Shown here: piece after piece, positions 53,702 through 61,814 of the stretch
Layout of the letters: the number at the start of each line of letters is the position of its first letter
How positions within the stretch are numbered: the first letter of the stretch is position 1
Assembly: GCA_040285745.1 (NCBI GenBank)
Contig: JAUFOR010000008.1
Coordinates: 62,001 to 126,000 of the forward strand
Direction: 5' to 3'
DNA length: 64,000 nt
Origin: Barthelona sp. PCE
Taxonomy: Eukaryota > Metamonada: BaSk clade
Notes under the pieces: model-generated
Told to the model about the DNA's origin: nothing
Databases searched by the model: none
Seen by the model: only the letters and a program-made list of their open reading frames with translations
Translations under genes and position numbers: made by a program

Positions 53702-55516
53702 TTATTCATCAAATTCAAGATTAGGGATAGCTCCTTCCAACATTGGAACAACCTGGAGCTTACGTGAGAGAACACCAGGCATGTTGAAGTAGTTCTTATA
53801 TAAGTTATGCATCTGATAACCAATCAAATGACGCATGTTAGGCGCGCCAACGACAAGCATGATACTTGATGCAATCATGATATCAGTGATAATCACACAT
53901 AATAGATCAAGGTTCTGCTGGGAACGTACACGCTTGGCACCTGAAGGAAGGCGGGTGTCAATGATTGTCGTGGCATCGCTGAAGCTACTCACCTCAATCT
54001 GTGAGACACCATACTTGATTTGACCGCTGAGAGACAAAGCATCATATGTCTTGAAGTCAGTGGTGATGAGCTCCTCCATATTAGTAATCTCGCCAATAGC
54101 GCTTCCTGCTCTAAACATCTCCTGTCCAAGCTCAAAATATGAGTAGCCACTGATACGGCTCAATGTTGTGGCGAGATCTCTGTCAAAAGGGGTGCAAGTT
54201 GGGCTTCGGAGAATAAGTGTATCACTTAGTAAACCGCATAATAGGGCGCCAGCAACTGCTGGATGCAGCTTGATGATTGGATTCGCAAGGAACTTCTGCG
54301 CAATCATAGAGCAGGTTGATCCAACAACAGCAGTTTTGATAAATATAGGTCGGGTAGTCTGTAGTGTGTTCAGCTTGTGGTGATCAATAATCTCATACAC
54401 TTCTGCAGTTTCAATGCCTGGGACAGCCTGGGACATTTCATTATGATCGACTAGATGTACCTTGTATGGAGACTGCTTGAACAAATCGCTCTTGGTAAGA
54501 ACACCAACGCAGCTACCTTGAGAATTGATGACAGCACATCCATTAAATGTACTGTTTTCTTCATTCAGGAACCGAACCTTAACCTCGCTGATCTTAGTAT
54601 CTTCGTGTACCAAAAACGTCTCATCAACAGGGCAATCCAGGAGGGGATCCGATTCATCAGTTTCGTCATCGCTAGAGATGAGCTCATAACTATTGTGCAC
54701 CGGACCGTTGACGTCCTCAATTCGCTTACGGATCAGAACACCACATGGCGTTGACTGTCTGCTTAAAATAATTGATGCGGTACCACCATACGATGAGCGC
54801 AAAACTGTGGTGTTAGATTCAGCCGCGAGGTCAAAGATTTCAGGGGTAAGAGGTGTGTCCGCTGTTAGGACAAGGACACCGATACCTAGCTTGATTGCAT
54901 ACTCGTGAACATCGTCCAGATCACCAACAATCATTATAACGTTGGCTAACTCCTCCTTCGGAATTGTGTCCAGTCTTTCTTGAATGATTTCGGGAGAATA
55001 CGCGCCTGTGAAGACGTAGTATACATCCAATCTGTTGTAATTCTCAGCTTTGTTAATAACTTCAGTCTTCAATGTGTTTTTGATAGCATGCGGTGTTGTA
55101 ACCACCTTCCTTAGTTCTGTCTCTTGGTGTGGTGACAGAAAAAGCGTCAGGATATCCTCAATGAATACGCAACCGACGCAAACTTTATCGCGTGGTCGCA
55201 AAACAGGCAGAATTCGGAATCCATACAGATGGAATAGTTCCAGAGCACGTGAAACAGGTGTAGTTGTCTCGATTGTGATCGGTCCTTCAGCACATATCTC
55301 TTTTACCCGTGGGTATATGTCCAAGTAGAGCTTTGGAGCAGGCAAAGCAAAAGTATCAAGGATCCATTGGGACTGTCTGTTAGGTGGATTACAACCACCA
55401 GCCACAACGTTCCAATCGGGATTCTTCTGTTTCAAATACTTTGCATAACAGACTGCTGAGATACAGCTGTCAGAATCCATATTTCTATGACCAATAACCA
55501 AATGAATTGTACGCAT
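53702..55516 (-). CDS. CBS-domain family II inorganic pyrophosphatase
   Basis: Protein of 604 residues of the bacterial CBS-PPase type: DHH N-terminal part (GHRNMDSDS near residues 8-16), two CBS domains split by a DRTGG domain (about 60-330; LRSSYGGTA), then LVDHNE, the DHH motif EIIDHHKL, and a DHHA2 C-terminus with GVLSRKLQVVPML. Hydrolyses PPi to phosphate, with Mn/Co at the active site; CBS domains sense adenine nucleotides in bacterial enzymes. Family II is essentially prokaryotic, so this is a likely lateral transfer, with regulation of PPi in an anaerobic, PPi-using metabolism. ATG 55514-55516; stop overlaps TAAA. Confidence 0.92.
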   Translation of the reverse strand: MRTIHLVIGHRNMDSDSCISAVCYAKYLKQKNPDWNVVAGGCNPPNRQSQWILDTFALPAPKLYLDIYPRVKEICAEGPITIETTTPVSRALELFHLYGFRILPVLRPRDKVCVGCVFIEDILTLFLSPHQETELRKVVTTPHAIKNTLKTEVINKAENYNRLDVYYVFTGAYSPEIIQERLDTIPKEELANVIMIVGDLDDVHEYAIKLGIGVLVLTADTPLTPEIFDLAAESNTTVLRSSYGGTASIILSRQSTPCGVLIRKRIEDVNGPVHNSYELISSDDETDESDPLLDCPVDETFLVHEDTKISEVKVRFLNEENSTFNGCAVINSQGSCVGVLTKSDLFKQSPYKVHLVDHNEMSQAVPGIETAEVYEIIDHHKLNTLQTTRPIFIKTAVVGSTCSMIAQKFLANPIIKLHPAVAGALLCGLLSDTLILRSPTCTPFDRDLATTLSRISGYSYFELGQEMFRAGSAIGEITNMEELITTDFKTYDALSLSGQIKYGVSQIEVSSFSDATTIIDTRLPSGAKRVRSQQNLDLLCVIITDIMIASSIMLVVGAPNMRHLIGYQMHNLYKNYFNMPGVLSRKLQVVPMLEGAIPNLEFDE

Positions 55517-55842
55517 CAAAAACAGGTGTGACTATATAATATTTAGGTAAAAAAACGGAAAAAAATGGTATCCAAAAGTAGGATAGAAAGAAAAAAAAGG
55601 TAACAGTTTCTAAACCTAGTAAATTAACAAAATGCCCATGATTCGGGACATTCCTTCACATTTAAGCCTAAAAAGCAGGCGTCTTTACCACAAATAAGGT
55701 TTAACTAAACAGTAGAATGTCATTGACGTTTTTAAACACGGTTTTCTGTTACAATTTCAGGATATCTTGCATAAAATATGATATTTACACTTGTTAATGC
55801 TGACTAAATTATCTTAATTCGATAATAATATGGAGATTACAC
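55517..55842. other. Intergenic stretch, 326 bp
   Basis: Between two minus-strand genes. A-rich (AAAAAAACGG, AAAAAAAAGG runs near 55549-55600); AAAAAAGG at about 55593-55600 is a possible CCTTTT-sense promoter for the pyrophosphatase gene. No ORF or RNA gene supported. Confidence 0.4.
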
Positions 55843-58449
55843 TTACGCTTTCCTAACATACATTTTGACGAACTTTCCTCCATTTTCAAAGGAAAATGTG
55901 TACGTAAACGGTGTGACATGGGAAAAATAATGTGAAATTCGATTATTGATATTACACAAATCCAAGAGCAGGCGTTCGACCTTCTTTGTAACAAAAAACC
56001 CTCTTGCTGTTGATTTATCCATCAGAATGTCAAGAATAAACTTACGCATTACATATTTATCTAACATCAATGGAAATACAGTCTCTTTGAACAAGAAAAA
56101 TGATGCTTGCTTATTAAAAATCAATCCAATAACCCCAAATTGTTGTAGGAAGCACGCGAGATCAATGAAACGCACAACTTTCTTCTTGAATTCATCGAAT
56201 TCATTTAACTCTCGAGGTATAGAGAAAAATGGAAAAACAACACTGATGTAACAATTACTAATTGTTGTGAAGAAGAATGAATCGGTGACGTACTGTTCTG
56301 TCTCGTGTACAAGGTCTTCAATAGATAGCTCATTGTGCAAGTTAAATGTGCCCACTAAAACTAAAACATCTGTCATCTTAATCAATGGAGTTGTCCGTGG
56401 TACTGAAGTTAGAACTTTGTTGATGAATGAATCTGAGATGAATCGACCGAAAGTTTCATCAGCTGTGTTGAGCGTATTCACTAATCTACGATACTTCTCC
56501 TGACCAATATTAACACGAGCAATCATTAGAACGACTCTGTAAACAAGGGTGATGCAGATGATTAACGGGGTTCCCCTTTCAAAAAAACTGTGAATTAGGC
56601 AGATCACAAGAACAAGTAGTTCAAACAAGGTTGAGAATAAAAATTGACCAACAAAAGGCTCAAATATACACAAAATCAGTATTAAATGTATTGCATGTTC
56701 AAAGAAATATGCATATAGTATGAAAAATGTAAAAACAGTGCTGACAAAGAAGTACACAATGTGGTTCCTAGCTAGAGCAACTGGACTATCTCTCCAAACG
56801 AATAGCAACTGCAAGAACTCTAACAACACTCTACATATACCCAAAAAAAACATTATGTAATATGAAGGAGATGATGTGCCTGTTGTGAAAGAGATAATAT
56901 ACAGACAGATCATTGCACATTGAGAAAACAGCTGCATCATGAAGAACACGATTGAAGAAAACCGGACAAAGCACTTCTGTGATAAATGAATAATTGACTG
57001 TTCTTTAAAGAATGGAAAGCTTTTAGAAAAAACAATGTCGCGTTCAATCATTTTTGATAAGCTTTCGTGTTTATGATTCAAATTGAAAAATGCAATGTCC
57101 TGATTAATAGCTTTGCTCATGACTGAGGTTTGAATTATTATCCTGAATATCTTTTTTAACAAGACATTTTCAGGATCCAGGCGCACTAATCGCATACGAA
57201 ACGTCTCTGAAGTAACCACTGAAGCTTCAAACGTACTATTAGAGAGCATGAATCCTGAAGCAAAAGCATGTGAAACAGGTTGCACATTTTGAAATTCAAC
57301 ATTTTCATTTGTTAACTCCAATAAATAACAGTTCTCAAAGCTGTGTTTCTTATTTTGGGATCGAAAAAACCCCTTTAAGTCATTATCAACCAGCAAAGTT
57401 ATCGAGTCTGATGAAACACACTTTCTCATTTCCTTACGGAAGTCTACAAATTTCTTCAACAAATGGCGCTCATCCATGATAGACACTCTCCCTGCAACTT
57501 TGGTTACAGCCAGGTCGCCACGCAAAACAGAGAAAAGGACATTAAGGTCACGGTAATCAGTGTGTAAGAATTTCAGTTGCTCGATCATAAGAACAAACTG
57601 TAATATCTCATTAGAGACGCGTTCAACTGCCACAGGATCGTCCTCGAGTATGTATCGCAATCCCAGACGATTATTGGACTCAAATGAAACAACTAAACAG
57701 TACGTAATGCAGCTTCGGTGAACAAATTGAAAGTCATATTTTTCCAAGATGTTTGTGAATTGGCCCCAAAAGCGAAACATTCCACTCTCATCAGTGGTTC
57801 CAGACGGTGTGTTCATTAGTAAAAATACGCTTGGTACCAAGGTATGTCCAATATCAACACATCGATATATTATGGGACTCTGGTACTCCTTAATGCGTTG
57901 GTCAAGAACTTGTTGAGTGCTTGCCAGTTCATGCATGCAAGAATCAACAATTGGGAAGTACCAAGAACGAACGACAAACTTTGCTACTTGGATTGTCAGT
58001 GCGAGAAAGATCAAAACCAACTGGTATCTTGTATTATTTTCCAGCAAATTCTGCTTAACAATTAATGTGAAGACGGTGAATGGAACTCCTATGAAAGTAA
58101 GAAAGTGGTTTTGATCCATTAGCGGCAAGAATAATATCAGAAAGCGCATTGATATTATGTATGCGTTTCTTGTTTGTCCAAATCCCAGAGTAAACACATC
58201 TGAAAGAACTAATGTATAAACTGTAAGTATAAGAACAGCAATGTTGCGTTCTTCTTTCCCCCTTAAGTTACTCCATACCATGTATATGCACCATAAAAAC
58301 AACAAAGACCAAACTTTAACTGAATACAAAGGTAGATAACTAAAATAAAGTAATGTAAACAGTAATTGGAGCAGTATATACCCAAAAAAAGTCCCCGGGA
58401 TAATAGATCTCAACTTTGAAAACGCTAACCTACTTAATATTTGCCTCAT
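55843..58449 (-). CDS. Multipass protein with adenylyl-cyclase-like architecture, catalytically doubtful
   Basis: Protein of 868 residues. Two blocks of about six membrane helices (about residues 15-170 and 480-640) each precede a soluble region (about 190-480 and 665-868). This is the 6TM-C1-6TM-C2 plan of membrane adenylyl cyclases, a large family in trichomonads. The first soluble region has CVDIGHTLVPSVFLLMN and FQFVHRSCITYCLVVSF, in the places where cyclases have the metal-Asp strand and the KTIGD-YY strand, but the metal aspartates and KTIGD are not preserved; the second is similarly eroded. So it is either a divergent cyclase or a cyclase-derived pseudoenzyme. Assignment is by architecture and weak similarity only. 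Confidence 0.4.
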   Translation of the reverse strand: MRQILSRLAFSKLRSIIPGTFFGYILLQLLFTLLYFSYLPLYSVKVWSLLFLWCIYMVWSNLRGKEERNIAVLILTVYTLVLSDVFTLGFGQTRNAYIISMRFLILFLPLMDQNHFLTFIGVPFTVFTLIVKQNLLENNTRYQLVLIFLALTIQVAKFVVRSWYFPIVDSCMHELASTQQVLDQRIKEYQSPIIYRCVDIGHTLVPSVFLLMNTPSGTTDESGMFRFWGQFTNILEKYDFQFVHRSCITYCLVVSFESNNRLGLRYILEDDPVAVERVSNEILQFVLMIEQLKFLHTDYRDLNVLFSVLRGDLAVTKVAGRVSIMDERHLLKKFVDFRKEMRKCVSSDSITLLVDNDLKGFFRSQNKKHSFENCYLLELTNENVEFQNVQPVSHAFASGFMLSNSTFEASVVTSETFRMRLVRLDPENVLLKKIFRIIIQTSVMSKAINQDIAFFNLNHKHESLSKMIERDIVFSKSFPFFKEQSIIHLSQKCFVRFSSIVFFMMQLFSQCAMICLYIISFTTGTSSPSYYIMFFLGICRVLLEFLQLLFVWRDSPVALARNHIVYFFVSTVFTFFILYAYFFEHAIHLILILCIFEPFVGQFLFSTLFELLVLVICLIHSFFERGTPLIICITLVYRVVLMIARVNIGQEKYRRLVNTLNTADETFGRFISDSFINKVLTSVPRTTPLIKMTDVLVLVGTFNLHNELSIEDLVHETEQYVTDSFFFTTISNCYISVVFPFFSIPRELNEFDEFKKKVVRFIDLACFLQQFGVIGLIFNKQASFFLFKETVFPLMLDKYVMRKFILDILMDKSTARGFFVTKKVERLLLDLCNINNRISHYFSHVTPFTYTFSFENGGKFVKMYVRKA

Positions 58450-58487
58450 AAAAAAAAAAAAAACTAATGCAATTTACATAGAGGAAT

Positions 58488-59564
58488 CTAGCTCGTGAAT
58501 GCAGCCTTCAGCTCTTTTGCTGCAGCTTCTCTGTCAAAAGTGAACATATCAAGTTTGATCGACGAACTCTGTAACTTATTCGGCTGTTTTTGCACCTTCT
58601 CCAAACGATCATAGTATGGTGTTGCCTCTAGCTTGTGCCACATTTTCAGGGGGAGCATTGGGCGTACACCATCAATATCCTCCTCCTCAGCATCAGCGAC
58701 AAATGTTCTGGGGGTTTCCAAATCAAGCGGATCTTTTTGTGTTGTGGAACTGGGACGCGTTTTCTTCCTCTTCTTCTTCTTCTTGAGGAGTCTTTCATCA
58801 GAATCTCGAGTAAGAGGATCGTCTAGATCAACGCAAGTCTTGATACCATCGAATTTGAAGGGATTATATTCGGCTTCAAGAACAATGTCTCTAAACACCT
58901 GTCCGTCCTTTGCCTGCTTCTTTTCAACAAGGTCAAGATATTCTTGGAACAGCTGATATCTGGTCTCTCTCAAACCGTCAAAATTTTCTTCGACTTGTTG
59001 ACAAATATCTCGTTGAAGTCTTCCAAAGACTTTTTCTTGCCATTCTTCAAACAAAGCCAATCTCTTTGCATCGTATTTATCTTGTTCATCCTGTAATTTC
59101 CGTTCTGTGTCAGGAATAACTGTTTGATTACCCAATTCAATAGAATTTAACAAATTCTTCACTTTACGCTCATGTTCGAACTTCTTGCGCTCTAAGTTTT
59201 CTGCCAAAAGTCTAGCAGCCTCTTTTCGTTCTTTTTCAACTTGCTTCTGTAAGAGCTCCAATCTAATCTCAGCCTTCGTCTTCCTCTTCTCAGCGAGGGG
59301 CTCTTTCATGCTCTTCTGTGTTACATTAGCTCCGAATTGTGTAAAATAACTACTTGTTGAATCAGGACGGTCAGTAGCTGATTTTGGACCTCCTGTTGGT
59401 GCCCTCTGTGTATACATGGGGACTTCCAAGTCACCCAGCTTTGAAAAAACATCATTGTTCTCAACAACAATGCCTATTTGATTCTTTGATGCGTAAGGAT
59501 CAATTCGGACTCCTGATAATGAGTCTCGCTTGTCGAACTCAAGGAATGATGCTGGGTCTGCCAT
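58488..59564 (-). CDS. FAM228-like coiled-coil protein
   Basis: Protein of 358 residues. Helical, charged middle (about residues 90-170: EIRLELLQKQVEKERKEAARLL) followed by KRLALFEEWQEKVFGRLQRDI, RYQLFQEYLDLVEKKQAKDG and EAEYNPFKFDGI plus DLDDPLTRDSDE. This series parallels vertebrate FAM228 (YDPF..., DPL... strings), a family enriched in ciliated tissues. Then a Lys-rich run, ETPRTFVADAEEED and RPMLPLKMWHKLEATPYYDRLEK. Function unknown even in animals. ATG 59562-59564, preceded by a minus-sense CCTTTT 23 nt upstream (59588-59593). Confidence 0.5.
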   Translation of the reverse strand: MADPASFLEFDKRDSLSGVRIDPYASKNQIGIVVENNDVFSKLGDLEVPMYTQRAPTGGPKSATDRPDSTSSYFTQFGANVTQKSMKEPLAEKRKTKAEIRLELLQKQVEKERKEAARLLAENLERKKFEHERKVKNLLNSIELGNQTVIPDTERKLQDEQDKYDAKRLALFEEWQEKVFGRLQRDICQQVEENFDGLRETRYQLFQEYLDLVEKKQAKDGQVFRDIVLEAEYNPFKFDGIKTCVDLDDPLTRDSDERLLKKKKKRKKTRPSSTTQKDPLDLETPRTFVADAEEEDIDGVRPMLPLKMWHKLEATPYYDRLEKVQKQPNKLQSSSIKLDMFTFDREAAAKELKAAFTS

Positions 59565-59587
59565 GTAAAATTACGTAAAACGAGCAG

Positions 59588-59593
59588 AAAAGG
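59588..59593 (-). promoter_or_regulatory. M5-like CCTTTT promoter motif
   Basis: Minus-sense TTCAACCTTTTCTGC 23 nt before ATG 59564. Confidence 0.5.
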
Positions 59594-59726
59594 TTGAAAT
59601 ATACAAAACAACAAATACTCTATTCAGCAATATCTGTCACGTATAAGATGTTCAATTCTGTTTTAAATATCATTTCCATACTCAATTATTCGGAAATACG
59701 TACTCGCTCGGAATAAGTTTTTTCAC

Positions 59727-59737
59727 CCTTTTAACGG
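59727..59737 (+). promoter_or_regulatory. Orphan CCTTTT-AACGG promoter-like site
   Basis: CCTTTT immediately followed by AACGG joins the two elements known from trichomonad promoters, yet no coding frame of useful length follows. Confidence 0.45.
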
Positions 59738-60120
59738 TAATTTATCATGTTTTTTTGTTGGCAAATTTAACCTATAAACACTTTTATACCATTGAATTTG
59801 ATTGTGATTTGTTGTATTTCACTGATATTCTATTTTTTTGCAATATTTTTATCTACTGTTTTAATTTTGCATATTTTTTTGGTCTATGTTGGTTAAAATG
59901 TGATAAAGAACACCCACAACATAGATAATAATTGGTAATCATATATAGTACATCTACTTAAATGCAGGCTATTTCAGTTCTTGAACTATTAATGTTTTAA
60001 GCAATGAAAACCGCAAGATTCCAAACAATATCGCGATTATGACTCCATAATTTCATTCAAAGTAAACAATTCACACGTTTTGAACATTATTTCCATTGCA
60101 AAACGATATTTTTATAAAAT

Positions 60121-61020
60121 ATGTCCCAGGTCACTCCCAAAGATCGTTTAAAGGAAGCTGTGTTGTCAAAGAACTTTGTTTCAGCTTGTTTTGGGCTTGT
60201 GCCATTTCTTTCTGCAACTTTATCGATAATTGCAGTACCAGTAACTCCATTTGGGATGTTCAGGGAACTGGCATGGTATTCTCATAATGTAGCGCTCAAA
60301 TTTATTATGTATTACTATGCTTTACTCATAATTCTCAAGGTTAAGTTCGGATTCAACAGAAAATTTCTTGTAGAATTGATTTCTAACGGTTCTTTCGTAT
60401 ACTTAGTAATCACTCACATTATGAGAAAGTTTGCAGTGTACAACTTTGCGTGGATGTTGGTTGTTGTAATTACTACCATATTTCATGTAACCATGCAGAC
60501 CGCTGTCTTGCTTAGCATACTGTCTCCCAGTCTTCTTCATAAGATGGAGAACAGTTTAAAGTACATCATGATGCATAAAAAAAAGTATGACAGAATTGCA
60601 ACATTTTTTGAAGTTTTGACTCTGTTTTACACATTCTGCTGTATTTTTTACAAGTTAAAATGCATCATTTTGTTCATTTTTGTATATCAAATTATAATTT
60701 TACGTTCAACTTTGCATCCAAATGTAGAATACTGGCTTCAATACTTCAAAAAGAAGAGTGATACTTTATTCTTGCGTCCTGGGTTACCGAAGTGGGTCCA
60801 TGTATCATACAACCGTGTATTTGAATGGATGGAACTGTTAGATATTAGAAAACAAGCCGAACGTCAATTGTCAAGAGGTAATCTTCCAGTAGTACCCGTT
60901 CAACCTGTTCAACCAGTAGCAACAACACAAGATCAAGAAGATGTTCTCTCAGGTGAAGAAGAAGAATCAGAATATATGAAGGCTGTTCCAGAAAGCGACA
61001 GTGAAGACAAGTGTGAATAA
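60121..61020 (+). CDS. TMEM33/Pom33-like multipass membrane protein
   Basis: Protein of 299 residues with about six hydrophobic segments (from residue 20 to 200), then LHPNVEYWLQYFKKKSDTLFLRPGLPKWV and a polar acidic tail (PVVPVQPVQPV, SGEEEESEYMKAVPESDSEDK). The terminal membrane segment followed by an R-containing loop (IILRSTLHPN) and amphipathic helix resembles TMEM33/Pom33, ER and nuclear-pore membrane proteins. Weak, by pattern only. Stop overlaps TAAA; convergent with the DnaJ gene, 2 nt apart. Confidence 0.42.
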   Translation: MSQVTPKDRLKEAVLSKNFVSACFGLVPFLSATLSIIAVPVTPFGMFRELAWYSHNVALKFIMYYYALLIILKVKFGFNRKFLVELISNGSFVYLVITHIMRKFAVYNFAWMLVVVITTIFHVTMQTAVLLSILSPSLLHKMENSLKYIMMHKKKYDRIATFFEVLTLFYTFCCIFYKLKCIILFIFVYQIIILRSTLHPNVEYWLQYFKKKSDTLFLRPGLPKWVHVSYNRVFEWMELLDIRKQAERQLSRGNLPVVPVQPVQPVATTQDQEDVLSGEEEESEYMKAVPESDSEDKCE

Positions 61021-61022
61021 AA

Positions 61023-61787
61023 TTATTTTAATTTAATTCTACGTGGAAAAACAAAGTCACAATGTGTTTTCTCAGCCTTGAAACTTGATTTTGAAGGTGT
61101 CATACACTCTCTTTGCAATAAAAGTTTGTAATCGGAACGAAGTTTGTGATCAAAATGTCTCTTCTCGGCTGCATTCCAAGATTGATACTCTCTGTACATT
61201 TTATCTGTGATATATGCAGTAAAATGAAGATTACTTGCTTTTGAACCGACTGGAATAAGATCTATGGAGATTGTATTTGCATAACCAGGTGTTTCAGAAA
61301 ATACATATGCTGTAGCTCTGTCTCTGGTCGAAACAGCCAATACAACCCCAAAAAGTACACCTAATAATAGTAATATATAAAAATTAGGAGCAAACATAAC
61401 TCCCTTATTACTATTTCTCTCACGTTGCTCCGCCAAGCTGCGCATATATTCATGCTCCAGACCAAATTTCTTCAGGAGATCTTCCATACTACTGAATTCC
61501 ATAGTAGTATGATGGTAAACAAAGCCATGAAGAGGGTTTGAAGGAATATCCATTGAATGATTGTATTTCTCTCGTTCTTCTTTATCTGAAAGAGTTTTGT
61601 AAGCATCATTGATGATGAAGCACGCTTTCTTTGCGTTTTCTGCTCTATTTCGATCAGGATGAACTGTTCTTACCAATTTAACAAATGCTGAACGAATTTC
61701 ACCCTCTGTACAACCTCTCTCAAGTCCTAGTGCATCGTAAAAGTTACTAGACTCCACAATTCGATCACAAATATTGCAAGTTGTCAT
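61023..61787 (-). CDS. ER-membrane J-domain protein (DNAJB12/14-like)
   Basis: Protein of 254 residues. Cys pair CNICD at the N-terminus, then J domain (about residues 14-80: NFYDALGLERGCTEGEIRSAFVKLVRTVHPDRN, with the HPD triad intact; ends EEREKYNHS). A membrane segment (about 130-150, NFYILLLLGVLFGVVLAVS) and a C-terminal domain of about 100 residues resembling DUF1977 follow. This order, J domain then membrane segment then DUF1977-like tail, is DNAJB12/14, which act in ER quality control. ATG 61785-61787 is 2 nt after a minus-sense CCTTTT (61790-61795). Confidence 0.7.
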   Translation of the reverse strand: MTTCNICDRIVESSNFYDALGLERGCTEGEIRSAFVKLVRTVHPDRNRAENAKKACFIINDAYKTLSDKEEREKYNHSMDIPSNPLHGFVYHHTTMEFSSMEDLLKKFGLEHEYMRSLAEQRERNSNKGVMFAPNFYILLLLGVLFGVVLAVSTRDRATAYVFSETPGYANTISIDLIPVGSKASNLHFTAYITDKMYREYQSWNAAEKRHFDHKLRSDYKLLLQRECMTPSKSSFKAEKTHCDFVFPRRIKLK

Positions 61788-61789
61788 GA

Positions 61790-61795
61790 AAAAGG
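61790..61795 (-). promoter_or_regulatory. M5-like CCTTTT motif 2 nt before ATG
   Basis: Minus-sense TTAATCCTTTTTC runs into the ATG of the J-protein gene. Confidence 0.5.
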
Positions 61796-61814
61796 ATTAA
61801 AAATTTCTAACGTT

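Larger units (their letters stand above)
59565..60120. other. Divergent intergenic region with an orphan promoter, 556 bp
   Basis: Besides the FAM228-like promoter it holds a plus-sense CACCCTTTTAACGGTAA (CCTTTT at 59727-59732 followed by AACGG) and an ATG at 59747 that stops after seven codons. An inverted repeat TCTATGTTG (59883-59891) / CAACATAGA (59917-59925) follows. A short non-coding transcript is possible. Otherwise AT-rich with nothing further recognisable. Confidence 0.5.
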
